Assembly: GCA_031769625.1 (NCBI GenBank) | Contig: JAUIMM010000001.1 | Location: 1,364,001 to 1,428,000 of the forward strand | DNA from: Taudactylus pleione | Lineage: Eukaryota; Chordata; Amphibia; Anura; Myobatrachidae | Direction: 5' to 3' | Length of the DNA stretch: 64,000 bases | Shown here: in pieces, positions 1 to 10,949 of the stretch | How the letters are laid out: every line of letters begins with the position of its first letter | Position numbering within the stretch: the first letter of the stretch is position 1 | Notes under the pieces: generated by a model | Databases searched by the model: none | Told to the model about the DNA's origin: nothing | The model's input: only the letters and a program-made list of their open reading frames with translations | Position numbers and translations under genes: made by a program

Positions 1-1597
1 TGGTGATGACAACAACAACACTCATGATGATGACAGCAACAACACTCATGATGATGACGACAACAAAATCATGATAACGACAACAACAATACTCATGATG
101 ATGAAGACAACAATACTCATGATGATGATGACAACAATGCTCATGATGATGATGACAACAAAGCTCATGATGATAATTAGAACAATTCCCATGATGATGA
201 TAACAACAATGCTCATGAGGATAATGACAACAATGCTCATGATGATGATGATGACGACAATGCTCATGATGATGATAACAATATTGCTCATGATGATAAT
301 GACAACAATGCTCATGATAATGATGACAACAATGCTCATGATAATGATGACAACAATGTTCATGATGATAATGACAACAATGCTCATGATAATGATGACA
401 ACAATGATCATGATGATAACAACAATGCTCATGAGGATAATGACAACAATGCTCATGATGATGATGATGACAATGCTCATGATGATGATAACAATATTGC
501 TCATGATGATAATGACAACAATGCTCATGATAATGATGACAACAATGCTCATGATAATGATGACAACAATGCTCATGATGATAATGACAACAATGCTCAT
601 GATGATAATGACAACAATGCTCATGAGGATGATAACAATGCTCATGATGATGATGACAACAATGCTCATGATGATGATGACAACAATGCTCATGATGATG
701 ATGACAACAATGCTCATGATGATAATGACAACAATGCTCATGATGATGATGACAACAATGCTCATGAGGATAATTACAACAATGCTCATGAGGATAATGA
801 CAAAAATGCTCATGATAATGATGACAACAATGCTCATGATGATGATGACAACAAAGCTCATGATGATAATTAGAACAATTCTCATGATGATGATGACAAC
901 AATGCTCATGAGGATGATGACAACAATGCTCATGATGATGATGAAGATGATGATGACAATGCTCATGATAATGACAACAATATTGCTCATGATGATAATG
1001 ACAACAATGCTCATGATAATGACAACAATATTGCTCATGATGATAATGACAACAATGCTCATGATAATGATGACAACAATGCTCATGATAATGATGACAA
1101 CAATGCTCATGATAATGATGACAACAGTGCTCATGATGATAATGACAACAATGCTTATAATGATGATGACAACAATGATCATGATGATGATGACAACAAT
1201 GCTCATGAGGATAATGACAACAATGCTCATGATGATGATGAAGATGATGACGACAATGCTCATGATGACAAAAATGCTCATGATGATGATGACAACAATG
1301 CTCATGATGATGATGACAACAATGCTCATGAGGATAATGACAACAATGCTCATGATGATGATGAAGATGATGACGACAATGCTCATGATGATGACAACAA
1401 TGCTCATGAGGATGATGACAACATCGGTCATAATGATGATGACAACAATGCTCATGATAACAACAATGCTCATGATGACAATGACAACAATGCTCATAGT
1501 GATGATGACAACAATGCTTATAATGATGATGACAACAATGCTCATCCCACACCTGATACACAATGATCACTATACACAGGTCACACTGATATCATAA
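1..1597 (+). CDS. Tail of last-exon candidate of an upstream PHF7-like gene copy (partial, uncertain)
   Basis: The first bases match 44858 onward, inside the terminal exon candidate of the downstream gene, so the window opens in the last exon of a second copy of the gene. The frame reads Gly-Asp-Asp-Asn-Asn-Asn-Thr-His, slips at about 66-70 into a Met/Thr/Leu-rich frame, and stays open to a stop at 1595-1597 inside the 47-bp repeats. The alternative Asp/Asn/His frame is closed by TAG at 178-180. Whether any of this is translated depends on the splice phase discussed for the downstream copy. It may be 3' UTR. Confidence 0.3.
   Translation, partial: GDDNNNTHDDDSNNTHDDDDNKIMITTTTILMMMKTTILMMMMTTMLMMMMTTKLMMIIRTIPMMMITTMLMRIMTTMLMMMMMTTMLMMMITILLMMIMTTMLMIMMTTMLMIMMTTMFMMIMTTMLMIMMTTMIMMITTMLMRIMTTMLMMMMMTMLMMMITILLMMIMTTMLMIMMTTMLMIMMTTMLMMIMTTMLMMIMTTMLMRMITMLMMMMTTMLMMMMTTMLMMMMTTMLMMIMTTMLMMMMTTMLMRIITTMLMRIMTKMLMIMMTTMLMMMMTTKLMMIIRTILMMMMTTMLMRMMTTMLMMMMKMMMTMLMIMTTILLMMIMTTMLMIMTTILLMMIMTTMLMIMMTTMLMIMMTTMLMIMMTTVLMMIMTTMLIMMMTTMIMMMMTTMLMRIMTTMLMMMMKMMTTMLMMTKMLMMMMTTMLMMMMTTMLMRIMTTMLMMMMKMMTTMLMMMTTMLMRMMTTSVIMMMTTMLMITTMLMMTMTTMLIVMMTTMLIMMMTTMLIPHLIHNDHYTQVTLIS
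3..1547. repeat. 21-bp coding-frame minisatellite, block 1, copy 1
   Basis: Tandem degenerate units near GATGATGACAACAATGCTCAT. The unit is a multiple of three, and two forward and two reverse frames are free of recurrent stops. They read Asp-Asp-Asp-Asn-Asn-Ala-His, Met-Met-Thr-Thr-Met-Leu-Met, Met-Ser-Ile-Val-Val-Ile-Ile and His-Glu-His-Cys-Cys-His-His. This explains the very long overlapping open frames on both strands. Variants include GATAATGAC, GAGGATAAT and short GAAGATGAT runs. The block is 114 bp longer than in the downstream copy, still a multiple of three. Confidence 0.95.
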
Positions 1598-1887
1598 ACC
1601 TGTTACACACTGATCACTATACACAGGTCACACTGACATCACACACATGATACACACTGATCACTATACACAGGTCACACTGACATCATACACCTGATAC
1701 ACACTGATCACTATACACAGGTCACACTGATATCATACACCTTATACACACTGATCACTATACACAGGTCACACTGACATCATACACCTGATACACACTG
1801 ATCACTATACACAGGTCACACTGATATCATACACCTGATACACACTGATCACTATACACAGGTCACACTGACATCATACACCTGATA
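1548..1887. repeat. 47-bp tandem repeat, copy 1
   Basis: About seven units, with the anchor GATCACTATACACAGGTCAC recurring every 47 bp (1565, 1612, 1659, 1706 and on). Units alternate between GACATC and GATATC variants, which suggests expansion as a 94-bp dimer. The block sits between the two 21-bp minisatellite blocks. Confidence 0.93.
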
Positions 1888-2460
1888 ATGCTCATGATGA
1901 TGATGATGACAACAATGCTCATGATGATGATGATGATGATGATGACAACAATGCTCATGATGATAACAATGCTCATAATGATGATGACAACAATGCTCAT
2001 TATGATGATGATAACAATTCTCATGATTATGATGACAACAATGCTCATGATGATAATGACAACAATTCTCATGATGATGATAACAATTCTCATGATGATG
2101 ATGATAACAATGCTCATGATGATGATGATAACAATGCTCATGATGATGATAACAATGCTCATGATGATGATGATAACAATGCTCATGATGATAATGACAA
2201 CAATGCTCGTGATAATGACAACTGCTCATGATGATAATGACAACAATGGTCATGATGATGATGACAACAATGATCATGATGATGATGACAATAATGCTCA
2301 TGATGATGATAACAATGCTCATGATGATGATGACAACAATGCTCATGATGATGATGATAACAATGATGATGATGATGATGATGATAACAATGCTCATGAT
2401 GATGATGACAACAATGCTCATGATGATAATGACAACAATGCTCATGATGAAGATGATGGA
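1886..2460. repeat. 21-bp minisatellite, block 2, copy 1
   Basis: Same family as block 1 but richer in pure GAT runs and GATAACAAT variants. It is 12 bp shorter than the matching block at 46629-47215. It ends at GATGAAGATGATGG, where it meets a diverged copy of the sequence that precedes the terminal exon. Confidence 0.93.
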
Positions 2461-2567
2461 ATTTTCAGAAGCCTGGCTACACATTTATAGTAATAAAGTT
2501 TGTTTATTGGGTGGAAGTGTTTAATGATGAACAGTGAGACATCTGAATACGGTTGCGTGTTGCTGTG
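2457..2567. repeat. Diverged copy of the pre-exon intron segment, copy 1
   Basis: This segment (TGGAATTTTCAGAAGCC and on) is homologous, with scattered substitutions, to 44628-44739, the intron end just before the terminal exon candidate. The match runs through CAGAAGCCTGGCTACACAT and GGTGGAAGTGTTTAATGATG. The minisatellite is thus bracketed by direct repeats, which fits a local tandem duplication of intron end plus exon. The splice acceptor of the other copy (TGTCTGCAG) is not kept here. Confidence 0.85.
2492..2497 (+). promoter_or_regulatory. Candidate polyadenylation signal AATAAA, copy 1
   Basis: AATAAA is followed by a GT-rich stretch (GTTTGTTTATTGGGTGG), the usual layout of a cleavage/polyadenylation region, just downstream of the minisatellite. 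In the homologous segment before the exon the motif reads AATAAG, so only the downstream duplicate carries a canonical signal. Confidence 0.5.
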
Positions 2568-3809
2568 GGACATGTATTATATAAATCATTACCTTTTTGG
2601 TAATTATGATTACTGCATAAAGACTAGTTTTAGTTGTGGTGTCAGAGTCTTGGTCACACTGTGTTGTGACCCCTGACCAGAACAAATGGGTATTGGGCCT
2701 GATTCAGAGTCAGCGGCGTTTGGGGGTGGATTTGTTAATGAGTATACCAATATAATTTTGAGCTATGTATGAACATATTTATTAGTGTGCACAAACCACG
2801 GCCAATTGAACAAAAGTGAAAATTGTAACAATGTTGGTTGAGGAGTAGATACATAAAAATATATTTAAAAAATACAACAACTTCGAGGGGAATATGACTA
2901 TACACATAGCTGATTCTTTCCATTTAAATAAAGAACATCGCGCTAGCATAGAAATTTGTCCTTCCCTAAGAAATGTCGCACAAGACTGGGAACAAAATAC
3001 CATTAATTACTTAGGTGAATTTGATAAGGAAAAACTTAAGACACAAATAAAAGACACAGAGGTTTTTTATTCTTATTTATTTTAAACCACTTTATTTCTA
3101 ATCTTTATCACCATTCTTTATAGTTTTTAAAACATCCTTGGCACAATTTATTATAAGAGATAAATAAAGGTTACACTAACTGTCCCTAGAGCGCACCAAT
3201 AGTTCTCATCCTTCATTTTTCTTTTTTCCTTCTTGATGCTGTAATACCACCTAGAGCGTCTTTAGATGCCACCACTGGTTGGTCGCCCCATCCAAACTTG
3301 CACCAGCCCTGTGGCTGGTTAAGACTTTCCGTCTGAGGGCCTGATTCACTACGAATCGCAATTCTACTTATACGCAGCTGCTAATATCAGCGGTGGTATG
3401 CAAACAACTGCATTGGCATTGCGATCGCAGCATGACATAAGGACGCCAAAGAGGAGAGGATCAGTACCTAGAAGGTAACTGATGAGGTGATGCTTTGAGG
3501 TGTAAAGATCCATTATTAAAGTGAGCTGCTGTATATATTGGAGGATGGTCAATCCTCACAAACACATAGAAAGATAACAAGAAAGGAACAGCGCTCAGAA
3601 TACAAACATGTACATGAAAAATATATCACAATTTAAAACCAAAAAATGATGATCAAATGCTCAAATAAATACACATATAAATGTAATGATATAACTATAT
3701 CAGCACAATGAGAAGAAATATAAATAAAAGGATAAAAAGGTCACCCAACCCACATGGACAGGAATAGTGTCCAGAATGTAGCAGTGATTTTAGGAGCAAA
3801 TATCCGGAT
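2568..3809. other. Gene-free interval, copy 1
   Basis: I see no gene. Isolated GGGCCTGATTCA motifs at about 2694 and 3335 look like single ends of the MITE family described at 3813. The rest is AT-rich. Short open frames here (61-73 codons) overlap on both strands and lack domain features. The same content lies at 47323-48564. Confidence 0.6.
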
Positions 3810-3812
3810 TAA

Positions 3813-4361
3813 GGCCCTCATTCAGAGCCGTACGCTCTGAGCAGAGCGCACGCTCTGAATGAGGGCCGGGCTCCATTTTCATGGAGCGTCCTCCTGGACG
3901 CTCGTATAGCTGTGGGTCACCACCCACAGGCTATACGAGCGTGCATTGTGATGGCCGCGATAGTCGAGACCATCGCGACCATCGAAATTGCGAGCCGGAG
4001 CCTGCGGTTGAGGTTTTCAACCACAAGCTCCGGAGTGATTTTGGCTCTATCAGAGCCAAAATCACTCCCACTGACATCACTAGTGATGTCAGTGGGCCGG
4101 CTTCTGACGGGAGGCGTTCCCGTGGGAACGCCCCTGTCAGGGAGGCACGCCCCCGGCACGCCCACCAAAGGGGGCGTGCTGTCAATCAACATTGACAGCA
4201 CGCCCCCTTTGATCGGACACAACAAGCGAAGGACTTTCCTTCGCTCGTCGCGTCTGGCGCATGCGCACGACGGAGCTCCCTCCGTCGTGCGCATGCTCAG
4301 TCCATAACATCGACCCACTTGCGAGCGGACAGCCGCTCGCGAGTGGGTCTGAATCAGGCCC
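3813..4361. mobile_element. Palindromic MITE, Harbinger-like (TAA TSD), copy 1
   Basis: The left end GGCCCTCATTCAGAGCC is an imperfect inverted repeat of the right end GGGTCTGAATCAGGCCC. TAA flanks both sides (3810-3812 and 4362-4364). The interior is a series of CpG-rich hairpins, such as CACTGACATCACTAGTGATG and the GGGGGCGTGCTGTCAAT inverted pair. A 3-bp TWA target duplication is typical of PIF/Harbinger elements. No transposase is present. Open frames inside (84-133 codons, both strands) are by-products of the palindromes. Confidence 0.82.
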
Positions 4362-4574
4362 TAAATTCCTTGTTCATGGAAAAGCTAATGGAGCTTTATA
4401 AGAAAAATGTCCAGCATGAGTCTATAGTTACCAGTTCCAGTGTCCAAATGATATAATGGGGTCAATTAGCAATGCTGGCGAAGCTTTTGCAATGTAAATA
4501 GTCCGCTATGGCACAGGTCCGGTCCGCTGGTATTAAGGCAGCGGTCTGTGGCACCAATAGCAAGGTGTAGATAC

Positions 4575-4950
4575 ACTCCTACTCAGTGTCGGACTGGGGC
4601 ATGAAGGGCCCACCGGGGGAATGCAGCGATAGGGCCCCATACTTAGGGGTGTGGCAAGCCTCCAAAGAGGCGTGGCTAACCATTAGAGAGTGCATGGACT
4701 GGGCCCCTTAAAAATGTACATATAGTAAATACTGCTGGTGCATGCATGATAATGTACCAGATTAATAGTAGCAATGCATTGTAGAAAATACACCATAGTA
4801 CTGTGCAGTATAATGCAACATACTGTATGTATAATGCATAGTTCAAGTTCACAGTCTTGAACCTGATCCCTAAAGGAGGGGTGGGCCCTCAGGCAGTGGG
4901 GCCCACCGGGGGATTCCCCTGTACCCCTGTGGGCCAGTGCAACCCTGCTC
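4575..4950. repeat. Dispersed repeat (GGACTGGGGCATGAAGGGC family), copy 1
   Basis: The left end GTCGGACTGGGGCATGAAGG and the right end CCCCTGTGGGCCAGTGC match, in inverse orientation, the two ends of the element at 27812-28170. This is a non-coding interspersed family. I cannot assign its class. Confidence 0.6.
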
Positions 4951-5907
4951 CTGCTTGATAATCTATAGTGGAGGATGAGTCAGCCAGCCCCTGACATAAG
5001 GATACCCACTTCCCCTTACTCACATCAGTATACGAGGGCAACATAGCAAAACAATCGGTAACATCGGATCCATGCGCAGACTTGCACACACCCTGACCTT
5101 ACTCAGAAATTGCTAAGAGCCACGCTCGCTATCAGTGCTTTGTCTGCTTATGGCCACACAGTGAATAATTTATGCACGCCCCTGCAACGGCGTTGATACG
5201 CACTGGCACGCCTGCTTTCGCCCAACCACCCACAAATGGCACTTCCTGTCAATCACTCTGCTCTGGGTCTGTGCAGCCTCTGCAATCGCAGTCCCGATCT
5301 CAATAGCTATTTCGCGCACTGCAATGCATACGCATGCGCAGAATGCAACAATCGGACGACAGCATGCGTATCAGCAACTGCGTTCATTGCTGAATTGGTC
5401 CTTAAGTATGGCCTCCAGTGTGCGCGATTTCAGCATCTGTGTACACAAACACATCAGCGACGCACCCATAACACGCCCATCCGTGTGTCTGCTTATCCAC
5501 CTCCCAGTGGACGCCCAGGTACACCCAGTACTTTTCCGAGACATCTTTGATACTTTGCATCTCAATGTCAGAAGCGCCAGTATGCAAGCACAGTGTAACG
5601 TGTGCGCCATGGAGGTACTTAGGGATTTTCGCACACACGCCATAGCAAAAAGTCACTTAACTCTGCGAACATCGGCCTAGTCTGTGGCTCTACGAGCTGC
5701 AGTAAACCAAAAAAACCCCCATACATTTTAAACTCCTTTTCTTGTTCCTGTAACAGGTTCACATGGATCTGATTTTTTATATATTATTTATAATTCATGG
5801 TATTTACTTATTTAATTGTTGATTTTTTAGATTGTGCTAATTTTTACATTTATCTATAAATGTAAATAAACCTATGAATGTTGGTATTCTCACAGCCAGG
5901 GCACTCT
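4951..5907. other. Gene-free interval, copy 1
   Basis: Unassigned sequence with GCAT-rich palindromic patches (around 5300-5370) and an AT-rich segment (5774-5857) that recurs at 9829. Overlapping open frames of 84-118 codons on both strands show no recognisable domain. Confidence 0.5.
5774..5857. repeat. AT-rich dispersed segment, first occurrence, copy 1
   Basis: Nearly identical to 9829-9913, 4 kb away in the same orientation. Both share TTCATGGTATTTACTTATT and the GATTTTTTAGATTG block. It is probably an end fragment of an interspersed element. Counterparts lie at about 50530-50613 and 54587-54671. Confidence 0.75.
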
Positions 5908-6174
5908 GGGCCTGATTCTGACCTGCTCGCGAGCGCTATAGAGCCAAAATCACTCCAGGGCTTGCGGCAGCGAGACCCTACCGCAGGGTCTCGTCGCAAG
6001 CCCGATGGTTGCGATGGTCTTGACCATCGAGACCATCATCATGGACGCTTGCTATAGCTGTGGGTGGTAACCCACAGCTATGCGAGCGCCCAAGAGGCCG
6101 CTCCAAGTTGAGGTAGGAGGGCCCTGATTCAGAGCGAGCGCTCTGGACAGAGCATCTGGCTCTGAATCAGGCCC
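5908..6174. mobile_element. Short palindromic MITE of the GGGCCTGATTC family, copy 1
   Basis: The ends GGGCCTGATTCTGACC and GGCTCTGAATCAGGCCC are inverted repeats, flanked by TCT on both sides (5905-5907, 6175-6177). The interior shares motifs with the 3813 member (GAGCCAAAATCACTCC, hairpins around GACCATCG and AGCTGTGGGT). It looks like an internally deleted relative. Confidence 0.78.
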
Positions 6175-6177
6175 TCT

Positions 6178-7315
6178 TTCTACTTGTTCTCTCCTTGGCT
6201 TACCCATATCACCTGTGCACCTTTTGTCTGCAAGCCCTGTCAGTGACTCTGATACTGTATGCTCGCCCTTAGGTTGGGAAAAGCATCATCAAGTACCAAA
6301 CTGCCTTCCTGTTCCCACAACCTACCACCGGGCAGTGGGTTGACCATTCCTTGCACCGTGTCTGGGGCCAGTTTAAAAGGGGGCCCGTGTGCAGTTTCTC
6401 CTCTCTCGCAGTAGACTCTGGCTCTACGGAATCTATTGCACATGTGCAGGTCTCCGGAAACATGCCGCCCACGCCATGTTCTCGATGACTTCTATACTAC
6501 ACAGGAGCAAATCACCAGGAAAATGGCCTTTGCACCATCTTCGAAATGAATTATGAAGCGCTAACATGGGACACCGGGGAGGTAAGCATAATATTTGGGC
6601 AGAGGGTGTGCGGGCATTGGCCACCCTGCACCTATTATAGATACACCATTGCCCATGTCCTGCCTAGTCTGTTTTATTGTTATGGCATGTGTTGTTCCAA
6701 GATATGTCAATTTACATTGTATCGTACTTAGGATATGTTAAGTACCAATCTTACTATGTATGTTCCCTATAAGGTCCCACGGACACTTTGGGCCTTATTA
6801 GAGTTGCACACAATTCCGTCTGCAGGTGGATCTTGAGATTTTTAGCCAGCTGTACAGGCCTCGGAGCCTGCATACGCAATTTACAGAAATCACAGGCCAC
6901 TTAGTTGTACGGGATGCAGTCAGGAAGCCGACGGTCGAAATGCTGACCGCCGGCTTCCTGACTGTCAAATCGCTGCAGGGTACAAATGACAGGCGTCCAG
7001 ATCCCGACGCCTGTTATTAGACCTACGCCGGGAGCCAGACGCCTGACATACCGAACAAAGGTAAGCCGGGTGCGGACAACTGCGTGGGGGGGGTTAAGTT
7101 TCAGGGCTCCCGGGAGGACTTAGGGTTAGGCACCCCTAAGGGAGGGTTAGGGGGGGAGTAGGGTTAGGGTTACTTACCGAAATCCGCGGTCGGGATCTTC
7201 ACCCATGCCGGGCTTCTAGCGTCGGGATTTGAACCAGCGCGGTAATACATACTGATTCCGGTTGTACGGATTTCATTTGTATCTCTCTCCGCCCCCTCCC
7301 CTCCTGCTTACCTAC
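6178..7315. other. Gene-free interval with short palindromes, copy 1
   Basis: No gene recognised. It contains GCAGTAGACTCTGGC and CATGTGCAGGTCTCC segments related to the dispersed repeat near 33740-33830. An inverted pair lies around 6912-6963 (CAGGAAGCCGACGGTC and GACCGCCGGCTTCCTG). A G-rich tract near 7120-7175 includes three loose TTAGGG motifs. Confidence 0.5.
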
Positions 7316-7515
7316 GCGGCGGCCGCGGACTGTCAGGGGCTGTGCAGCTTTATAGTACCAGGTAGCGCGGTCCCTGCACCGCACCAAGGAGGAAGTGTAA
7401 TGTGCTGTGATTTAACTTAAACACCGTACATTACACCTCCTCCTCCATACCGTGCAGGGGCCGTGCAGCCTATTACTATGAAGCTGCACAGCCCCTGACA
7501 GTCTGTGGCCGCCGC
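7316..7515. mobile_element. 200-bp palindrome, MITE-like, copy 1
   Basis: The left arm (GACTGTCAGGGGCTGTGCAG, about 7329) is matched in reverse complement by CTGCACAGCCCCTGACAGTC (about 7483). A second inner pair surrounds GAGGAAGTGTAATGT and ACATTACACCTCCTC. It looks like a foldback or MITE remnant. The clear target duplication needed to prove insertion was not seen. Confidence 0.6.
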
Positions 7516-9027
7516 TCCTTTTAAATGTTTGGGGGGGGGGGCGAGCTGCCCGCCCCGTTCTGGCGCCCATGGAAAGCCAGAGACCTGTCTGACTTCAGAT
7601 GGATGACTAGCACCAATTATGGGGCTGGTGCAAATGCGCGCTGATAGTGATGACAGCTACTTTCACCACTGGGAGTGATTAACGTCATGTGCACTGTACT
7701 ACTCATGTACTCCATATGGTTAGTATGGCAAATTCTATTACTTATCAGCAGCATTGAGGAAGGATTTGGCTCTCTCCCCTCAATGACAAGTCAGGTGGCA
7801 GCAGAGAGTAAGGGGGAGATTTGCTAATGGGTGATTGGTCAAAGTCGCTGAAGATTTTATAATGATGATAGATAGTAATTAATGCCAAGCAAGCCTGATT
7901 TAGCATTAACTACTGCCGTTTGAAAAACTTCAGTCAAAACCATCGATCATCGGCGGCTTTGAAAATCCGACATTAAAGAAATATCTGCCCCCAAGTGTTT
8001 TATCGTTTTTTTTTTTTCCGTGATGGGAAGCTGAGGGCAAGAGAAAATATTTTAGAATCACGGGAATATTGACATGGAGAATTGCTAACATTACATGTGT
8101 AACAATAAGCCAGAAACCAGAGAGCTTTTGGCAAACATGGAGGAACGATCCTGGCAGCAATGATGGGAGGCATCTCGATGTATCTGCTAGTCTCGTTGGC
8201 ACGTAATATCATCTGTATATAATTGCTACCTAATAATCATTCTTTATCCTGTAATCCAAATCAAATTCCCTCTCTAGCTCATGTGGATCATTGTCATGCG
8301 GATTAGGAGATGTCCCTTAGCGGAAGCTTGTCTCAGAGCGGTACATCTATAAAGGGTGCAGGGTGTACCCATTGCATTTACTTATCTTACAGCCGCTGGC
8401 GCCATTTTCCCAGTGATTTTATACCAAAATATGACACACACACACCATATTTCTGAGGTAATAACTGTAATAATGCTGCTACGCCATCTTACCATAGACA
8501 CTGTGCTTGCGCAAAATACACTCGTACAGTTTCAGAGTCTTATGCACATGGGCTGGAGGTGTGTGTGCTCCCTCTTTTATGTAAGTGCCCGTGCTCAGAT
8601 TCCATGGCAGGAAGGGATCTCTGGAATAGGCTATTCTTAATGTGGTCACAAAATTGTCTAAGTTGTAGATAATAAAATACATTTTTATTCTTTATTACTC
8701 TGGTGTTCTGTGGAAGCCATAACATAAAGGTAAAAAGCATAGTATATGATACGTACGCATTGAGTACTAAATATTTTATTTACTGAACAAAAAGACATAA
8801 AAAAACCCAGTCAAATGTGCTTGTTGAGCCATCCTGACAGATGCGTCGATGACTTTGTTCTCATGGTTTCTATCCACTGGGACTTGAGACCAATTTGTCT
8901 TACAGCGTTCAGAGAAGGAAGATCCTGGCTGTTCCTGATTATCCTGCAATGTCAGAGAGTCACCATACAGAACGTGTTGTGTAATGAATATAATGGCAGG
9001 TTGCATACATGGAAAACACATAATATG
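7516..9027. other. Gene-free interval, copy 1
   Basis: A G(10) run at about 7532-7541, then unassigned unique-looking sequence. Open frames of 66-94 codons (7930-8202 minus, 8356-8640 plus) overlap others and show no domain. Matching sequence in copy 2 is 52272-53783. Confidence 0.5.
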
Positions 9028-9183
9028 TACTAAGCTCTGGAAAGTGATAAAGTGGAGAGTGATAAACTACCAGCCAATCAGCTCCTAACTGTCATGTCAC
9101 AGACTGTTTGAAAAATGACAGATAGGATCTGATTGGATTGTATTTTATCACTCTCCCAATGTATCACTTTCCAGAGCTTAGTA
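9028..9183. mobile_element. Short palindromic MITE (TACTAAGCTCTGG ends), copy 1
   Basis: TACTAAGCTCTGGAAAGTGA at the left is the reverse complement of TCACTTTCCAGAGCTTAGTA at the right. The similarity continues inward through GAGAGTGATAAA. Length is 156 bp, with no coding capacity. Copy 2 (53784-53941) is 2 bp longer. Confidence 0.82.
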
Positions 9184-9232
9184 GATCACCCCCATAGTAT
9201 TATAACTAGAAATATACAGTAGCTGCCCTTTT

Positions 9233-9485
9233 GTGCAATCCTGTTCAGGGGTTCCAATTAGGTGCCTAACGCATTTCCCTGTATCAAACAGCTTTGTCAG
9301 AGCCTTTGACGAAGGTGTTTGATACAGGGAAATGCATTAGGCACCTCCTTCTCTGCACATAGAACCCGGAGGACTGACCACAGCACACTTTGGAGCTTTA
9401 TCTCTAACATCAAGCAATCCACTTGTCCTTAATCACTGAGCTGTAAGATCACAGGACTAATTGGAACCCCTGAACAGGATTGCAC
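9233..9485. mobile_element. Nested inverted-repeat element, copy 1
   Basis: Outer arms: GTGCAATCCTGTTCAGGGG (9233) and CCCCTGAACAGGATTGCAC (ending 9485). An inner foldback begins at AGGTGCCTAACGCATTTCCC (about 9260) and returns at GGGAAATGCATTAGGCACCT (ending about 9347), with a 20-30 bp loop. The inner hairpin sits at one end of the outer pair rather than in the centre. Copy 2 counterpart: 53991-54243. Confidence 0.75.
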
Positions 9486-10949
9486 GAAGTTGCTTATATT
9501 TTCCAAGACACCAAGGGATACCACCTGTGCTAAGGAATACAGCCATCAATTGGACATTTCTACGGCTTCCGCCTACCTGCAGGTTAAGTTAAGACTATTC
9601 CAAGCTTTCCAGCGTGATATTTATCAGCCTTCCGAGGCATGTGCATACCATATATATGGTTTCTCTTGAACCTTTATTATTGAACCTTCATCATTTGGGT
9701 TTTTTATAACCAATCTATTGCCAATAATTTCCATGAAAGTCACATGTGTATGTGTTTTTTATGTATTCGTTTAGATATTAAAATATTTTTTAGATTTAAT
9801 TTATCTGCCACTGCACTTATTTATTACCTTTTTTATATATTATTTATAATTCATGGTATTTACTTATTCAATTGTTGATTTTTTAGATTGCGCTAATTTT
9901 TACATTTATCTATTTGTTATATCCAATCAGATGACCTCTGATTTCTGTTAGCAGCATCTTCATATTTACATTTCTGTGACATTTCTTCACGGGACTAATA
10001 GCGTAGTCCTTGATTTTTCTTTTTATACTTTTTATTATTTACATTTATATCTTCTGGCCGCACACCTAAAGGTATTATTATTAATGGGTGGGGACAGACA
10101 TAGCAGCTCCCCCTGCTGCATGCAGAAGGAATTGACTTGAAAGCTCCACAGTTCTGTTGCAATGATAAATTCCACCTTTATGCCTATACTGGTCCATGTG
10201 AAGTTAGTCCTTAGTTCTTTAGATGAATTTGACCCTGAAGTTCAATTTACCTCACACTTATAATAGTATAATAGTATGCCCTATATAATTCAGAAGTTCA
10301 TAAAATATAGTCATTCAATTTCTATCTCATGCTCGCTGTCCCACCTCAGACACAACTACGTGTGCTGGCATGCAAGAAAATTTATGGTCTGTCAGTGCAT
10401 GCTGGCATTTGTAGTGCCACAAAATCTTACACCATGTTTATAATGACAGTATTGTCTTGTTACCCAATGGTTTGGGATACCAAGCTACTCAGCATTGGGG
10501 CTTAACTATCTAGATGCAGGGACATTTTTTTTTGCCACCCTCCTCCTCCTGGAAAATGGGACCCAATGCAGAGTACGCCGGGCTGTTATTTCACACAGTA
10601 GCCGGCGGTTTTGGGGTTTGCAAATTGCTACACTCGGATGCGGTTTGAGGGCCTGATTCAGCAAGGATCGCAAGAGATTACACGTACCTGGCCGCTGCGA
10701 GAATATGCTAATGAATGCATACGCACAGCAATCACAACACAAGATGCAGACGCCCAGCACTACATAAAGCCAGCCCACCTCCCTTTACTCTATGCTTGAT
10801 CAGTACGCAGGCTAGCGAAAACACCGGTAACATCGAGAACCGTTGAACCCATATGCACAACTGTGGTAGCCCTGACCTGCCGCAACTTCCTATGTACATC
10901 GAGACGTACGGCGGTACGGTTTACAAACTTCATATTGAGACTGTGGTTC
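9486..10949. other. Gene-free interval, copy 1
   Basis: Contains the second AT-rich dispersed segment (9829-9913), a GTGCTGGCATGC/GCATGCTGGCATTTGTAG palindromic patch (about 10364-10420) and a single GAGGGCCTGATTCAGC MITE-type end at about 10647. No gene recognised. Counterpart: 54244-55706. Confidence 0.5.

Noticed and set aside
46..1597. Overlapping 500-codon open frames on both strands in the minisatellite
   Set aside because: They follow from a 21-bp unit that lacks stops in four of six frames. Only the + frame linked to the terminal exon has any gene context.
1852..2490. 200-210 codon frames in the second minisatellite block
   Set aside because: Repeat artefacts beyond the stop of the exon frame, with no splice or start support.
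3881..4318. Overlapping frames of 84-133 codons on both strands
   Set aside because: Inside a palindromic MITE; hairpin symmetry produces mirrored open frames.
7120..7175. Interstitial telomere repeat
   Set aside because: Only about three loose TTAGGG motifs in a G-rich repeat; no array.
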